This document shows positions 54,356 through 63,549 of a stretch of 64,000 bases of DNA, piece by piece. The translations under genes and the position numbers were made by a program. Source of the DNA: Desulfurispira natronophila (GTDB taxonomy: Bacteria; Chrysiogenota; Chrysiogenetes; Chrysiogenales; Chrysiogenaceae); the NCBI RefSeq assembly GCF_014203025.1, contig NZ_JACHID010000006.1:104854-168853 (forward strand). Direction: 5' to 3'. A model generated the notes under the pieces. The model ran no database searches. It saw only the letters and a list, made by a program, of their open reading frames with translations, and was not told where the DNA came from. Numbering within the stretch: position 1 is the stretch's first letter; each line of letters begins with the position of its first letter.

Positions 54356-54742
54356 TTAGCCGTTGTGATTAGTGGGCGAGTATTTTCCGTGCTGATAGTG
54401 GGTATATTTTTTTGCGCTCCCCTTTACTCGCCCAGCGGGATACTTTTTTGCATTTTTCTTTATCTTATCCCAGCAAGCTGGCTCAATATCAACGCCGAGT
54501 TTGCCTGCCAAGCGAATTAGGTAGAGTTGAATATCGGCAATTTCGTCACGCACAGCTGCTAACTGTTGATCATCCAGTTTATTGGACTGTGCCTCAGTCA
54601 ACCACTGGAAGCATTCTTGTAGCTCAGCTGCCTCTACTGTTAGCGCCATGGCAAGATTTTTGGGCGAATGGAACTGATCCCAATCGCGCTCTATCGCAAA
54701 ATGGTCTAAAGCATCGCGGAGCTGCGTGAACGGGCTTGACAT
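54356..54742 (-). CDS. MazG-like nucleotide pyrophosphohydrolase
   Basis: 128 residues. All-alpha NTP-PPase motifs: HSPKNLAMALTVEAAELQEC (EAAEL metal site) and the second acidic site DEIADIQLYL. Length and pattern resemble the RS21-C6/dCTPase-like group, which hydrolyses (d)NTPs to monophosphates. A strong AGGAGG precedes the ATG. It lies 107 bases downstream of the nuclease-helicase-peptidase gene on the same strand. Small MazG-type enzymes are recurrent partners in phage-defence loci, where nucleotide depletion or alarmone removal is the effector; that link here is inference. Confidence 0.88.
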   Translation of the reverse strand: MSSPFTQLRDALDHFAIERDWDQFHSPKNLAMALTVEAAELQECFQWLTEAQSNKLDDQQLAAVRDEIADIQLYLIRLAGKLGVDIEPACWDKIKKNAKKYPAGRVKGSAKKYTHYQHGKYSPTNHNG

Positions 54743-54849
54743 ATGAAATCCTCCTGAACCTATGGCATCAAGTACTTATAAGTTTCCTGCTCTGTTGCTC
54801 TCTAACCAACAGGCATTGTGCAAAGACGACCGTCATGTCGCCTTATCTT

Positions 54850-57240
54850 TCATAGCACGGATAAAAATTCGCCTATGACCCTCAGATCCTCAAGCTCGTC
54901 TTCGAGCACGATGTCCTTGTAGCCGAAGGCGTTGGTTTGGGGCTTTAGCACAACGCGCTGGTTGACAAGCTCTCCGTATTCTTCAATCTTCTCGCTTTGG
55001 TACAGTTTAATTGTAAAGCTACCACCATGGTCCGGATCCTCAATGGCTCGATGCTGTACCACGACTACCTTGCCTTGCCGCGTCCCGCCTGGGTTCGCAC
55101 GGAACAGGCACCAGGAACCATTAGGGATGCGTCGGTTCATTGACTCTCCTACCACCCGGCTAACAAACAGGTCAGAGCTCACCCGCATAAAATCGGGCAA
55201 CTCAACCCAGTACTCGGCCTCGGCGCTCTGCATCGTGCTGAATTCTCCGGCGGCAATGCTCAAGTCGTAGACGGGCACATGGTGCTTGAACGGTACTGCT
55301 TGGTCACGCGTTACGGTGGGAAGGTGCAGGCCATCCAAAATATAGGAATCCCCAGGTGCATCCAGTTGCTGAGTTGCTGCTTGAGGGCGAGCAAAGGCAG
55401 CAAAGTACTCTCGGGTCTCGAGATCTTTGGCGAAGATATAACATCCTTTCTGGCCTCGAGTCATTAACGTGCGATAGGTGTTTTTGATGATCTGATCCGC
55501 TACAGCACGGGCATGATCAGGCTGCTCTTTGAGCATTTTCCTGTAACCATGCACAGAACGATCTTGCCCTGCCCGCTTACCCGCATCTGTCACCACGCGG
55601 CCGTCACGAATCACGAAGTCGTCGCCGATGATAACGCCGACATAGTCGAACTCGAGACCCTGGCAGGTGTGGATGCAGCCGACCTGATTGACGGATTCCT
55701 CGGCGACGGCCCATAGCATGCCATCATCATCAAGGTTCCATTGGGCCGCGAAATCATGCTCAGGGAATACGATATCCATAGTCTGCTTGTCCTTTTTGCT
55801 GGACCATGGCCAGCAGTAACCCGCCACCATGCGTGCTTTGTTTGCCTTGCGGTTCTTCTCGAAAATCTCCTGACGCATAGCGCTCGGATCATCAAAAACT
55901 TGAAAGTCATAGTCGATGTCATCTAGATTAGTGTTGGTCGTCGTGCGAATTTGGAGGGCGTGATCGAGCCAAGCCAGGTAGCCGTCGGAGCCATTGCAGC
56001 GAAACTGCGATGCCAGCTCCAGCTCTTGTACATCGATCCCGCAATCCGCAGCCCGCCGTCTGATTTCCTCCACTGTTCCAACATCTTTCAGTGTCACACG
56101 CTGCGCTTCATCAATGAAGAAAACCGATAAGCGCGATGCAGCAATTATCTCCTTGATTTGGCTTTCCCCCAGGTTTTGATACATACCGGACTTTTCGTTC
56201 AGACGATGGGCCTCGTCGACGATCAGGGCATGGAATGTATTCGGCTCGGCGTTGACGTAGCTACCCGAGCCCTTAAACAGGTTGTCTATGTGCGTCTTTT
56301 TGTGTGCCCCGGTCAGCTTCTGTTTAAATACTTCACGAGGAGCAGAGTTACGTGACACGTATTGCGTCATCATCTCGCGATTTGTTAGTTCCACCAGCAG
56401 GTTGATGGCAACCACCGACTTACCAGTGCCCGGTCCACCCTTGACAATCAGGCACTGCTTGTTGTCGCTGGTTGCGCGATGTGCAAGGTCAATCGCAGTT
56501 TCATAGACCAGCTTTTGCTCATCGATCATCAGAAACTCGGCTTTTCCCCGCATCATTGATGCCACTGCATCCGCCAGGCTCTTGCTCGGTTTGATCACAC
56601 CATGCTCGATGCGATACATAATGTTATTACTGTCACCGTACCTGATGTGCTGGCTCAGAAATTTCGAGAGTTTCAATGCATCCTGCGAAATAAAAACCGG
56701 TGCACGGCGTGTGTGGTGCTCGTAGAAAGGGTCATTAATTGCCTCTGCTTGCTTCATATTGTGCAGGTAGGCACAGGGTACCAGGCGGATAGATTCGAAG
56801 CGCACGGTCTCGTTGTAGTCCTCAATCAGCGCGCCATAAGACCACGCCTGATATGATGGGTGGTTGGTTTCGCGCACGCTACCACCCAGCGGAGTTCGTA
56901 CGATGGCGTCCTTTTGGGTTACCTCGACGTATTGCCACTGTTTCAGCTCCACAATGATCGCAGTGTCGTCTCTCTTGTGATTCTTACCTGTCAGGATAAA
57001 ATCTACCCTGCGATTCGTCAGCGGAATATTGTACTCTATAGCAACCCCAGCCGAAGCGGGAATCGACTGGTCCAGGAGCGCGCTCATCATAAAGCGTAGA
57101 GAGTTGTCCCAGGATGCCACCTCACTGCGCGGTGAGTTTCGGTTTAGTCTGCGCGACACCTCGTTCTCTATTACATCGCTGATGCGATTGGATCGCACAT
57201 CATCGATAAACTTCTGCTTCGTGGCACTGTAAACCAGCAT
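54850..57240 (-). CDS. Fusion of PD-(D/E)XK nuclease-like, DUF2075-type helicase and S24 (LexA-like) peptidase domains
   Basis: 796 residues. Part 1 (about 1-230): RRVDFILTG with Asp80 and IIVELKQW with Glu98/Lys100 fit a D...ExK nuclease core. Part 2 (about 235-620): SF1-like motor with Walker A GGPGTGKS (268-275), VDEAHR (341-346), a second IDEAQR (376-381), and TCQGLEFDYVGVIIG (525-539), as in DUF2075 proteins. Part 3 (about 655-796): S24/LexA-like fold with SIAAGEFS (possible self-cleavage A-G 664-665), VVGESM (Ser700) and FTIKLY (Lys745) as the Ser-Lys dyad. This could be a DNA-damage- or phage-triggered nuclease-helicase released by autocleavage. The ribosome site is weak. Composition is AT-richer than its neighbours, suggesting transfer. 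Confidence 0.82.
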   Translation of the reverse strand: MLVYSATKQKFIDDVRSNRISDVIENEVSRRLNRNSPRSEVASWDNSLRFMMSALLDQSIPASAGVAIEYNIPLTNRRVDFILTGKNHKRDDTAIIVELKQWQYVEVTQKDAIVRTPLGGSVRETNHPSYQAWSYGALIEDYNETVRFESIRLVPCAYLHNMKQAEAINDPFYEHHTRRAPVFISQDALKLSKFLSQHIRYGDSNNIMYRIEHGVIKPSKSLADAVASMMRGKAEFLMIDEQKLVYETAIDLAHRATSDNKQCLIVKGGPGTGKSVVAINLLVELTNREMMTQYVSRNSAPREVFKQKLTGAHKKTHIDNLFKGSGSYVNAEPNTFHALIVDEAHRLNEKSGMYQNLGESQIKEIIAASRLSVFFIDEAQRVTLKDVGTVEEIRRRAADCGIDVQELELASQFRCNGSDGYLAWLDHALQIRTTTNTNLDDIDYDFQVFDDPSAMRQEIFEKNRKANKARMVAGYCWPWSSKKDKQTMDIVFPEHDFAAQWNLDDDGMLWAVAEESVNQVGCIHTCQGLEFDYVGVIIGDDFVIRDGRVVTDAGKRAGQDRSVHGYRKMLKEQPDHARAVADQIIKNTYRTLMTRGQKGCYIFAKDLETREYFAAFARPQAATQQLDAPGDSYILDGLHLPTVTRDQAVPFKHHVPVYDLSIAAGEFSTMQSAEAEYWVELPDFMRVSSDLFVSRVVGESMNRRIPNGSWCLFRANPGGTRQGKVVVVQHRAIEDPDHGGSFTIKLYQSEKIEEYGELVNQRVVLKPQTNAFGYKDIVLEDELEDLRVIGEFLSVL

Positions 57241-57269
57241 AGAAAAGCACTTTCTTTAGTTGACCTGAG

Positions 57270-57374
57270 CGTAACCATGCACAGTGCACTGGCACTCGCA
57301 CCTGCCCTTTCGTCCGTGATTCGAACCTCTGCCGCTTGCCATCCTGGCTCGCTCTCGGAGCACTGACGCTCCTG
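57270..57374. repeat. Dispersed intergenic repeat, copy C
   Basis: The left end CGTAACCATGCAC matches the terminal repeat of copy B, and the core TGCCGCTTGCCATCCTGGCT starts at 57330. The right terminal repeat is not recognisable, so the copy is shortened. It sits between the helicase fusion and the YhaN-like gene. Confidence 0.7.
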
Positions 57375-57410
57375 TTGAGTTATCGAAAGGTTTGTTCAAA
57401 AACCGCAGCA

Positions 57411-60400
57411 TCACACACCGGGCCTCACCTCTTCCATCCACTGCACCACCTGCCGCAGTTCTTCCATGGGAACCTCGGCGGCCACTTGCTGTAAAACGGT
57501 GCGCTGGCGCTCGTCCACATCCAGAGGCTCCTGCTGGGGGGCGATGTACTCGTTTTCCTCCAGCCATTGCTCCAGCTCATCGATGTTCTTGGCACGGAAG
57601 CGGGGTACTTCTCCCCGGCGCAGGCCGTCTATCAGCGCCATTCCGTCACTGTCCACGCTTTGGGCCAGTTCGGCCACGCCGTCCATGAATTTCTCGCTGA
57701 TGCAGCCACTGTCTTCCAGCACGGTGCGGTTGACGGGGCGTCCGCGGCCGTGTCGCCAGGCTCCCATCCAGGCCCTGGCTGTCTGACAGCGGTTCTGCAA
57801 CTGCTGGCGCTTGCGGGGGTCGGATATGGCTGCGTCGACGGCGCTGCTGTACAGCAGGTTTTCCAGCTGTCCCAGGCTGAAGATGCGCCAGTTTTCCATC
57901 AGGTGGTGCAGCAGCCACAGGTCATCGCGCAGCAGGTGGAAGATATGCAATGTGGAGAGGGGCTGATAGAGGTCCACGGGAGGAAGTCCCAAGGTGTGGG
58001 CATAGGCGGCAGCGTCCTGCCCTTCGGGAGTGGGCAGGGGCTCTGTCGCCACTGACACCAGCTCCAAAGATTCATCATCCACGGTGGCAAAGCGCAACTG
58101 GGCCAGGTCGATGTGGTGGGGAGGTTCCTGGGCTATACGCTTCCACAGGGCCACTTCGTGGCGACGTGCACTGAGGTAGAAGAGTTGCCGCTGTTCCTCC
58201 TGAACGATTTGATCCAGGCTCTGCACTACCTGGGTGAAGCGATGCTCGTCGCTGGTGGTTAGGGCTTCGTCCAGGAAGAGGGGAAGGCTGGCCTGTCCCT
58301 GCTCCAGATGCTGGGCCCAGGCCAGGCGCATGGCCAGCAGCAGCTGCATGCGGGTAGCAGTGGAGAGTTCTGTCAGGGAGCGGGACGCCTGGTACTGCAC
58401 ATCCCGGGCCCGAATGTCACCTCCATCGTCCAGCTCTATATCAAAGTGGTAGTGGGTAAAGCGTTGGAAGCGCTGCCGAGCGTAGCGCAGTACGGCTGGT
58501 TCATGCTCTCGGCGATACTCGCCCTCCACTCCATCCAGCAGTAACTGTGCGGTACGAGCAAGTTGGCTTTCCTGGTAGCGCTCTTCCAGACTGGTGCGAT
58601 ATCGCTCCACTTCGGCCAGCGCCTGCTCCAGGCGTCCATCCCGTCCTGCTTCGGCCAGGCGGGTCTGAATGGTGGTGAGTTCTTCCTGTCGCTGTTCCAG
58701 AGTGGAGGCACGCTGGGCGGCCTGCTCCCGCTGCTTCTCCAGCTCGTCGCGTCGATCGGCTTCTACCAGTGCTACCAGACGAGGATATTGCTCCAGGGCG
58801 ACTCGCTGCTCTGTTTCGTGGCTTTGCCACTTGATCTGATCTTTCTGCAATTCACGCCAGCGAGGTAATTGATCCAGGCGGTGTTGTAGCTCCTGATCCT
58901 GGCCAGGCTCGAGGCCTACTTCTGTAAAGACAGACCCTTCCTCATCTGCCAATTGCTGAATTTCCTTGTCCAGGCGAGTGATATCCCGCCAGGTAGTTTC
59001 CATTTCCCGCTGGGCGGATTGGGCCTGCTCCAGGCGGGTGGCAAGGTCGTCCAGGCTTATCTGCAGGGCCGGTGCTTCCATGGCGGGATCGGCTTCTGCC
59101 TGCCAGCGAATAATGTAAGCGCTGATGCGGGACTGTACCTGTGCAATTTCTTCCTCCAGCCGCTTCCGTTGGGTTTCTCCGGCCAGGTACTCCTGCTGGG
59201 CCCGCTGGTAGCTTTCCACCAGGTGAGCAAAGTGGGCCTGTGCGCCAATGGTAAGACGAGGGTCAAGGTTCAGCTCGCTCCCAAATGTTTCACACTGCGC
59301 ATCAAGCTGCGCCAACTCTGTGCGGGCAGCTTCCAGACGTGCCGCAATATCCTGCGCTGCCTGGAAACGAACCTGCTGATGCTGCAGGTCGGCAATGCGA
59401 AGCTCCAGTGCCTGCAGGTGTTCCTGAACCTCGGTGCGCTGCCAACGGGATGGCTTTTGATCCACTGTCTGTTGGTAGTGCTCTTGAAGGCGACGCTGCT
59501 CGCGATGGAACTGTTGTACCTGCCACCAGGCCCACATGGCTCCCAGGGTGCCGACAGCGGCTGGCACCAGAGCTATCCAAAGGCTGAACCACAAGCTGGC
59601 CACAGCTGCCAGCAAACCTCCTCCTGCCGCTACCAAAGCGGCAGGAGGCAGGGTTCGGGGCAGAGTGAGGGAGGCAAGCCACTGACGTAAAATGTTGGCC
59701 GCCTGGTTACATCGCTGCTGCTCCTGGGGGTCTGGCTCCGGCGTGGCAGCAAGCAAGGGCTCCAACTGTTGGCAATGGTGCAGGGCCTGCTGATGTTTCC
59801 CGGCCAGATCCTGGGCCCGCTGTACATCATGAGGGCTAAGGCAGGGTGGGTTTTCTCCACTGCCACCCAGCGCCTCGACAGCGGCCTGGCGCTGCGCCTG
59901 CAAACGGTCACACTGCTGGTTTACCTCGCGGCGCTGATCCATAAGGTGCTGAAGTTGTTGTACCTCACGCTGGCGAGATGCCAAATCGGTACGGGAGGGC
60001 TGATGCTGTTCCAGCCCGGTCTGCAGCAGTTGCTGGCGGGAGTGCTCCACCCGACCGTGAGCTTGCCCCCGCTGCTGATGCAGTTCTCGACGTTTGTTTC
60101 GCAGCGATTCCAGCCTTCGCCACTCATCTCCCCGCAGGCGCTCCATATGGGGAGGCAGTGCTGCCAGTTCGCTTTGCACCCGCTGCCACTGCTCACGACA
60201 ATACAGCCACTGCAGGGCGCGCTCCAGCTGTTGCTGCTCCTTGCGGGCCTGGCGGCACCGGGCAATCTCCTCCTGCAGTTGGGGCACCCGGGATTCGTTA
60301 CGACGCAATTCCTCGTAGGAAGACTCTATTTGTTGCACCTGCTTCTGGGCTTCGCGCAGGTTGCGAGCTTCGCTGTAACCTACGCGACTGCCCACCAGAA

Positions 60401-60833
60401 AGCGTGGATCGCTGCGCAAGGCAGGCAGGTCACAGCCACCACTCATGGAGCGACGCAGCTCTGCCAGTAAGTAGCTGTCGCCACTATGGGCCCCCAGCAA
60501 ATCCTCCATAGAGAGCCAGTAGCAGTGGAGCTGCTCTGGACGTGGCAGGGAGGGGCGAGATGTGGGTTCGCCATTGCACTGCCAGGTAATATCCCGACCC
60601 AGGCGCCGTACCACAAAACGGTTATCGCCATCTACAAATTCGGCGTTGAGGGAGAGGGCTGCGGGGTCAGCAGACTGGGGTTCCCCAATCAGGTACCGCA
60701 GGGATCGTATCAGGCTACTCTTGCCGATGGCGTTGGGGCCGGTAATAAGATTGGTGCCGAGACCGATGGCATCTATGGATAATCCGGACTCAATTCCGGG
60801 CAAGGTGTCGATATGGAGTTTGACCAGCTTCAT
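57411..60833 (-). CDS. YhaN/SbcC-like AAA coiled-coil ATPase
   Basis: 1140 residues. SMC/Rad50-type head: Walker A GPNAIGKSSL (32-41) at the N-terminus and Walker B LPLFLDEALTTSD near 850. Between them lie long Gln/Glu/Arg coiled coils, interrupted by a hydrophobic pair (about 395-445: ALVAAGGGLLAAVASLWFSL...), the mark of YhaN proteins, which may sit at the membrane. About 240 residues after the head are not part of the minimal family. With the phosphoesterase gene, which it overlaps by four bases, it should form an SbcCD-like DNA-end nuclease. The ATG is 60833. Confidence 0.85.
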   Translation of the reverse strand: MKLVKLHIDTLPGIESGLSIDAIGLGTNLITGPNAIGKSSLIRSLRYLIGEPQSADPAALSLNAEFVDGDNRFVVRRLGRDITWQCNGEPTSRPSLPRPEQLHCYWLSMEDLLGAHSGDSYLLAELRRSMSGGCDLPALRSDPRFLVGSRVGYSEARNLREAQKQVQQIESSYEELRRNESRVPQLQEEIARCRQARKEQQQLERALQWLYCREQWQRVQSELAALPPHMERLRGDEWRRLESLRNKRRELHQQRGQAHGRVEHSRQQLLQTGLEQHQPSRTDLASRQREVQQLQHLMDQRREVNQQCDRLQAQRQAAVEALGGSGENPPCLSPHDVQRAQDLAGKHQQALHHCQQLEPLLAATPEPDPQEQQRCNQAANILRQWLASLTLPRTLPPAALVAAGGGLLAAVASLWFSLWIALVPAAVGTLGAMWAWWQVQQFHREQRRLQEHYQQTVDQKPSRWQRTEVQEHLQALELRIADLQHQQVRFQAAQDIAARLEAARTELAQLDAQCETFGSELNLDPRLTIGAQAHFAHLVESYQRAQQEYLAGETQRKRLEEEIAQVQSRISAYIIRWQAEADPAMEAPALQISLDDLATRLEQAQSAQREMETTWRDITRLDKEIQQLADEEGSVFTEVGLEPGQDQELQHRLDQLPRWRELQKDQIKWQSHETEQRVALEQYPRLVALVEADRRDELEKQREQAAQRASTLEQRQEELTTIQTRLAEAGRDGRLEQALAEVERYRTSLEERYQESQLARTAQLLLDGVEGEYRREHEPAVLRYARQRFQRFTHYHFDIELDDGGDIRARDVQYQASRSLTELSTATRMQLLLAMRLAWAQHLEQGQASLPLFLDEALTTSDEHRFTQVVQSLDQIVQEEQRQLFYLSARRHEVALWKRIAQEPPHHIDLAQLRFATVDDESLELVSVATEPLPTPEGQDAAAYAHTLGLPPVDLYQPLSTLHIFHLLRDDLWLLHHLMENWRIFSLGQLENLLYSSAVDAAISDPRKRQQLQNRCQTARAWMGAWRHGRGRPVNRTVLEDSGCISEKFMDGVAELAQSVDSDGMALIDGLRRGEVPRFRAKNIDELEQWLEENEYIAPQQEPLDVDERQRTVLQQVAAEVPMEELRQVVQWMEEVRPGV

Positions 60834-62104
60834 GGCGCTTGCTCCTGTTGGGCCAGCATCTGTTCCAGCAGGGCCAATCCGGACTGGCGCAGCCAGTGGG
60901 CCGTGCCGACATCATCAGGCTCAGATGGCGCCAGAGCGCTCCAGCGAGCATCCTGCGCCGATGCGGCCAGTTGCTGGCGAGTCTGTTGCAGTAGCTGTTG
61001 ACGCTCCGGATTTTCCGGCGGGGCGTCCAGCAACACCATGCGCCGGGCCAATAATCCCACTGGATCGCGCCGCTGGGCTAACTCCTCCAAGGCCACTGGT
61101 GGGCGAATTGCCAGCATGACCTTCTCCACAAAGTAGTGGGTACTGTCGGTTCCCTGATGAATGCACTCGCGATCTTCGACAGAAAGCAAGTCAGGGCTCA
61201 GCAATCCAGGCGGACTCTGGCCACTGATGGTGAGACGCAAACCCACTGCCTGGGGAGGCCAGGGCTCTGCCACCAATTGTTGATCCAACTGGCGCACGGC
61301 CTCCAGTATGCGTGGGCGCAGATCCAGGCAATCGGTTATGCCGGTGACATCGACTTCCAGGGATTCCCAACGCAGGCGAGCCAAGGGCCAGTGCTCAATG
61401 TGGCGAATGGCGCCCGCTTCAATGCGCAGCAACCAGGGGCCGTGGGGGCCTGGCTCACCAGGATCCAGCCCCGCGATGGAACCAAGGTACCCGCTGGGAT
61501 TCGAGGCGCTGAGGAGGTCGGGCTTGTGAATATGTCCCAGCAACCAGCCATCGAGGTTGCTGGCATTCAGCTCGCCACTGCTGAAGGGAGCGTAAGGACT
61601 GCCTGGTTGATCCCGATCACCGTGAAGCAGTCCCAGCTGTACCCCCTCGGAGCGCTCAAACGTCACCCCCGCCAGAGGGCTTGTGGGAAAAGAGGGACGG
61701 GGAAAGGACCACCCCCAGACTGTTAACTGCTCACCAGAGGCGCTGAGAGATGTGGATTCCCACTGACCTTGCTGCCCCAACAGGCGAAATCCGCTGATCT
61801 CGTGAGCCAAACGAGGGAGTACATGCACATCGTGGTTGCCGGCGACAGCGATAACGGCTACCCCCGCCTGCTCCAGGCGCTGAATACCTTGCTGCAAAAG
61901 GCGATGGGCTTCAAAAAAATCCCGGGACGACTCCACCACATCACCTGCCAACAGCACTGCGTCTACACCGTAGTCCAGGGCTGACTCCACCAGGCGATTC
62001 CAGGTACCAGCGGGGCCCAATTGTCGCACCTGCCCCTGCAGAGGCTCGGGAAGCCGGGAAGGACGGCGCCCCAAGTGCATATCTCCCACAGCCAGGACAT
62101 TCAT
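60830..62104 (-). CDS. YhaO/SbcD-like metallophosphoesterase
   Basis: 424 residues. Calcineurin-like metal motifs: GDMHLG (7-12), LLAGDVVESS, AVAGNHDVH, LLHGDRD and LLGHIHKP, in the order of Mre11/SbcD/YhaO. It is the nuclease partner of the coiled-coil ATPase encoded next, with overlapping stop and start. AGGAGG lies seven bases before the ATG. The C-terminal 170 residues would be the ATPase-binding region. Likely role: processing of DNA ends or hairpins, cytoplasmic or near the membrane. Confidence 0.88.
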   Translation of the reverse strand: MNVLAVGDMHLGRRPSRLPEPLQGQVRQLGPAGTWNRLVESALDYGVDAVLLAGDVVESSRDFFEAHRLLQQGIQRLEQAGVAVIAVAGNHDVHVLPRLAHEISGFRLLGQQGQWESTSLSASGEQLTVWGWSFPRPSFPTSPLAGVTFERSEGVQLGLLHGDRDQPGSPYAPFSSGELNASNLDGWLLGHIHKPDLLSASNPSGYLGSIAGLDPGEPGPHGPWLLRIEAGAIRHIEHWPLARLRWESLEVDVTGITDCLDLRPRILEAVRQLDQQLVAEPWPPQAVGLRLTISGQSPPGLLSPDLLSVEDRECIHQGTDSTHYFVEKVMLAIRPPVALEELAQRRDPVGLLARRMVLLDAPPENPERQQLLQQTRQQLAASAQDARWSALAPSEPDDVGTAHWLRQSGLALLEQMLAQQEQAP

Positions 62105-62224
62105 CTGCTCTCCTCCTTACCGTGATTTACCGCTACTTATCTATTACGGTAAGCTTACCACAACGAGAGACAGAAACGAAAAGTGGTGTTGCGAAAAGTT
62201 CGGGAGGGAGATCTGGAAGGAAGA

Positions 62225-62268
62225 GAATTGACAGGGATGGAGGGGATGAAAGGGATAAAGAAAGGGTA
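62225..62268 (-). repeat. ATCCCTTTCATCC-type dispersed motif, copy 2
   Basis: On the minus strand CCCTTTCTTTATCCCTTTCATCC-like sequence followed by CATCCCTGTCAATTC, matching the copy at 26927. It lies in the 62105-62395 gap, which otherwise holds only the tRNA terminator and a TTACCG...CGGTAA pair (62117-62152). Confidence 0.45.
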
Positions 62269-62354
62269 ATTATTCAAGAAGGATCCTTTGTGGCCCTGAA
62301 AGATTTCAAGGCGAGGGGCCAACAATGGTTTTTTCGACTGCCTGCCAGAAACGT

Positions 62355-62379
62355 AAAAAGCCCGCTAAGCAAGCGGGCT
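62355..62379 (-). terminator. Terminator of tRNA-Arg
   Basis: AGCCCGCT-TGCTT-AGCGGGCT on the minus strand, then TTTTT, 17 bases after the tRNA CCA end. Confidence 0.88.
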
Positions 62380-62395
62380 GAATGGTTCAGGGAAG

Positions 62396-62472
62396 TGGCG
62401 CCCCCGGCACGATTCGAACGTGCAACCTACGGATTCGTAGTCCGGCACTCTATCCAATTGAGCTACGGGGGC
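62396..62472 (-). tRNA. tRNA-Arg (anticodon ACG)
   Basis: A full cloverleaf on the minus strand: acceptor GCCCCCG/CGGGGGC, D arm GCTC-AATTGGATA-GAGT, anticodon loop CTACGAA (ACG), T arm GCACG-TTCGAAT-CGTGC, discriminator G and an encoded CCA. The anticodon stem has one C-U mismatch at 27-43. A34 would be deaminated to inosine by TadA, to read CGU/CGC/CGA. Followed by a terminator. Confidence 0.96.
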
Positions 62473-62562
62473 TTCATCAAAATTGCTTGGGGAGCATAAC
62501 CAAAGGCTGAGGGGAATGCAAGCATTTTTTCACAACATGCCTTATTGCAGGGAAAAGGCTGG

Positions 62563-63549
62563 TTAGCGAGGGTGAAATGCGTAGCGGTAAAACCAGCTGT
62601 CTGGAACCCGCTGCATCACCTTCATAAGCAAAAAGACAACGATAATGGAGAAAACCAGTCGCCCCCAGAGCAGTCCAGAGATATGCCCCCCCATAAGCAT
62701 CATCAGCAGAGTATCCTCGATAAGGCTGTGGGTAAGGCCCATCAGAGCCAGGGAAGCAAAGACGTCCCGCGGGGGGATTTTGCCGGACTGGGCTTCGCGA
62801 ATAATCAGCCCACCACCGTAAGCCAGCCCCAGTACCATACCCACCAGTGTAATATTGGTAGCGGCAGGCCCAATGCCCATGCGACTAAGCACCGGCCGCA
62901 GCAGCCACTCCAGGGCATGGTTAATGCGCAGGCGTTCCATTATCTTCAGGGCGATAACCAACACCAGGATAATGACAAAGATGGCCAGCAGATTGCGCAC
63001 TTCTCCCAATGCCCACTGGACCAAGGTGGGATCAGCTGCGGGCGGGCTCCACAGCAGTATGGCGTCGCGCTGCAACCAGTCGCCGAGGCGGTAGGTGTGG
63101 AAAAGCAGTGCTCCCACGGCAAAGGCACCAAGGAAGCGTATCAGAAATGCTGCCCCCAGACGCACTCCCGCCTTGCGGGCCACTGCCAGTTCGATAGGAA
63201 AATTGTGGGCCACGAGCATCATGGTAGCCAGCACGGTGACTTGGGCCACGGTGAGGTTTTCGGCAGCAAAGAGAGCCGCAAAGGCAATCATGCCACCGTA
63301 AAGGTTGGTCAAAAGAGCGGTGGCAAAAACAATACCCATGCTGCCGGGTAAACCTACCAGGGCCATAAGGGGTGCCATGGCCTGCCCCAGCAGCTCCACC
63401 AAACCCAGTTCCTGCAGAATTTTAATAATAATGATGATGGGAATGAGGATGCGAAAAAGCACCAGACTGATGCGCCCCGCCTGCTTGAGGGCATTGGCGA
63501 TGCCTTTGAGGGGCGTGGAAAGAAGTGGGAAAGGGGAACGACGGGTCAT
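62563..63549 (-). CDS. Nucleoside-recognition (Gate domain) membrane protein
   Basis: 328 residues with about eight helices. Two Gate-type halves: LVLFRILIPIIIIIKILQEL and GIVFATALLTNLYGGMIA in the first, NITLVGMVLGLAYGGGLI in the second, and THSLIEDTLLMMLMGG near the end, as in the YjiG/YjiH/SpmA-like nucleoside-recognition group. These are inferred transporters or gates for nucleosides or small anions; no substrate is fixed. It is a single gene. The 345-base gap upstream (63550-63894) contains a pyrimidine-rich tract (about 63693-63730) and the promoter of the next gene. Confidence 0.78.
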   Translation of the reverse strand: MTRRSPFPLLSTPLKGIANALKQAGRISLVLFRILIPIIIIIKILQELGLVELLGQAMAPLMALVGLPGSMGIVFATALLTNLYGGMIAFAALFAAENLTVAQVTVLATMMLVAHNFPIELAVARKAGVRLGAAFLIRFLGAFAVGALLFHTYRLGDWLQRDAILLWSPPAADPTLVQWALGEVRNLLAIFVIILVLVIALKIMERLRINHALEWLLRPVLSRMGIGPAATNITLVGMVLGLAYGGGLIIREAQSGKIPPRDVFASLALMGLTHSLIEDTLLMMLMGGHISGLLWGRLVFSIIVVFLLMKVMQRVPDSWFYRYAFHPR

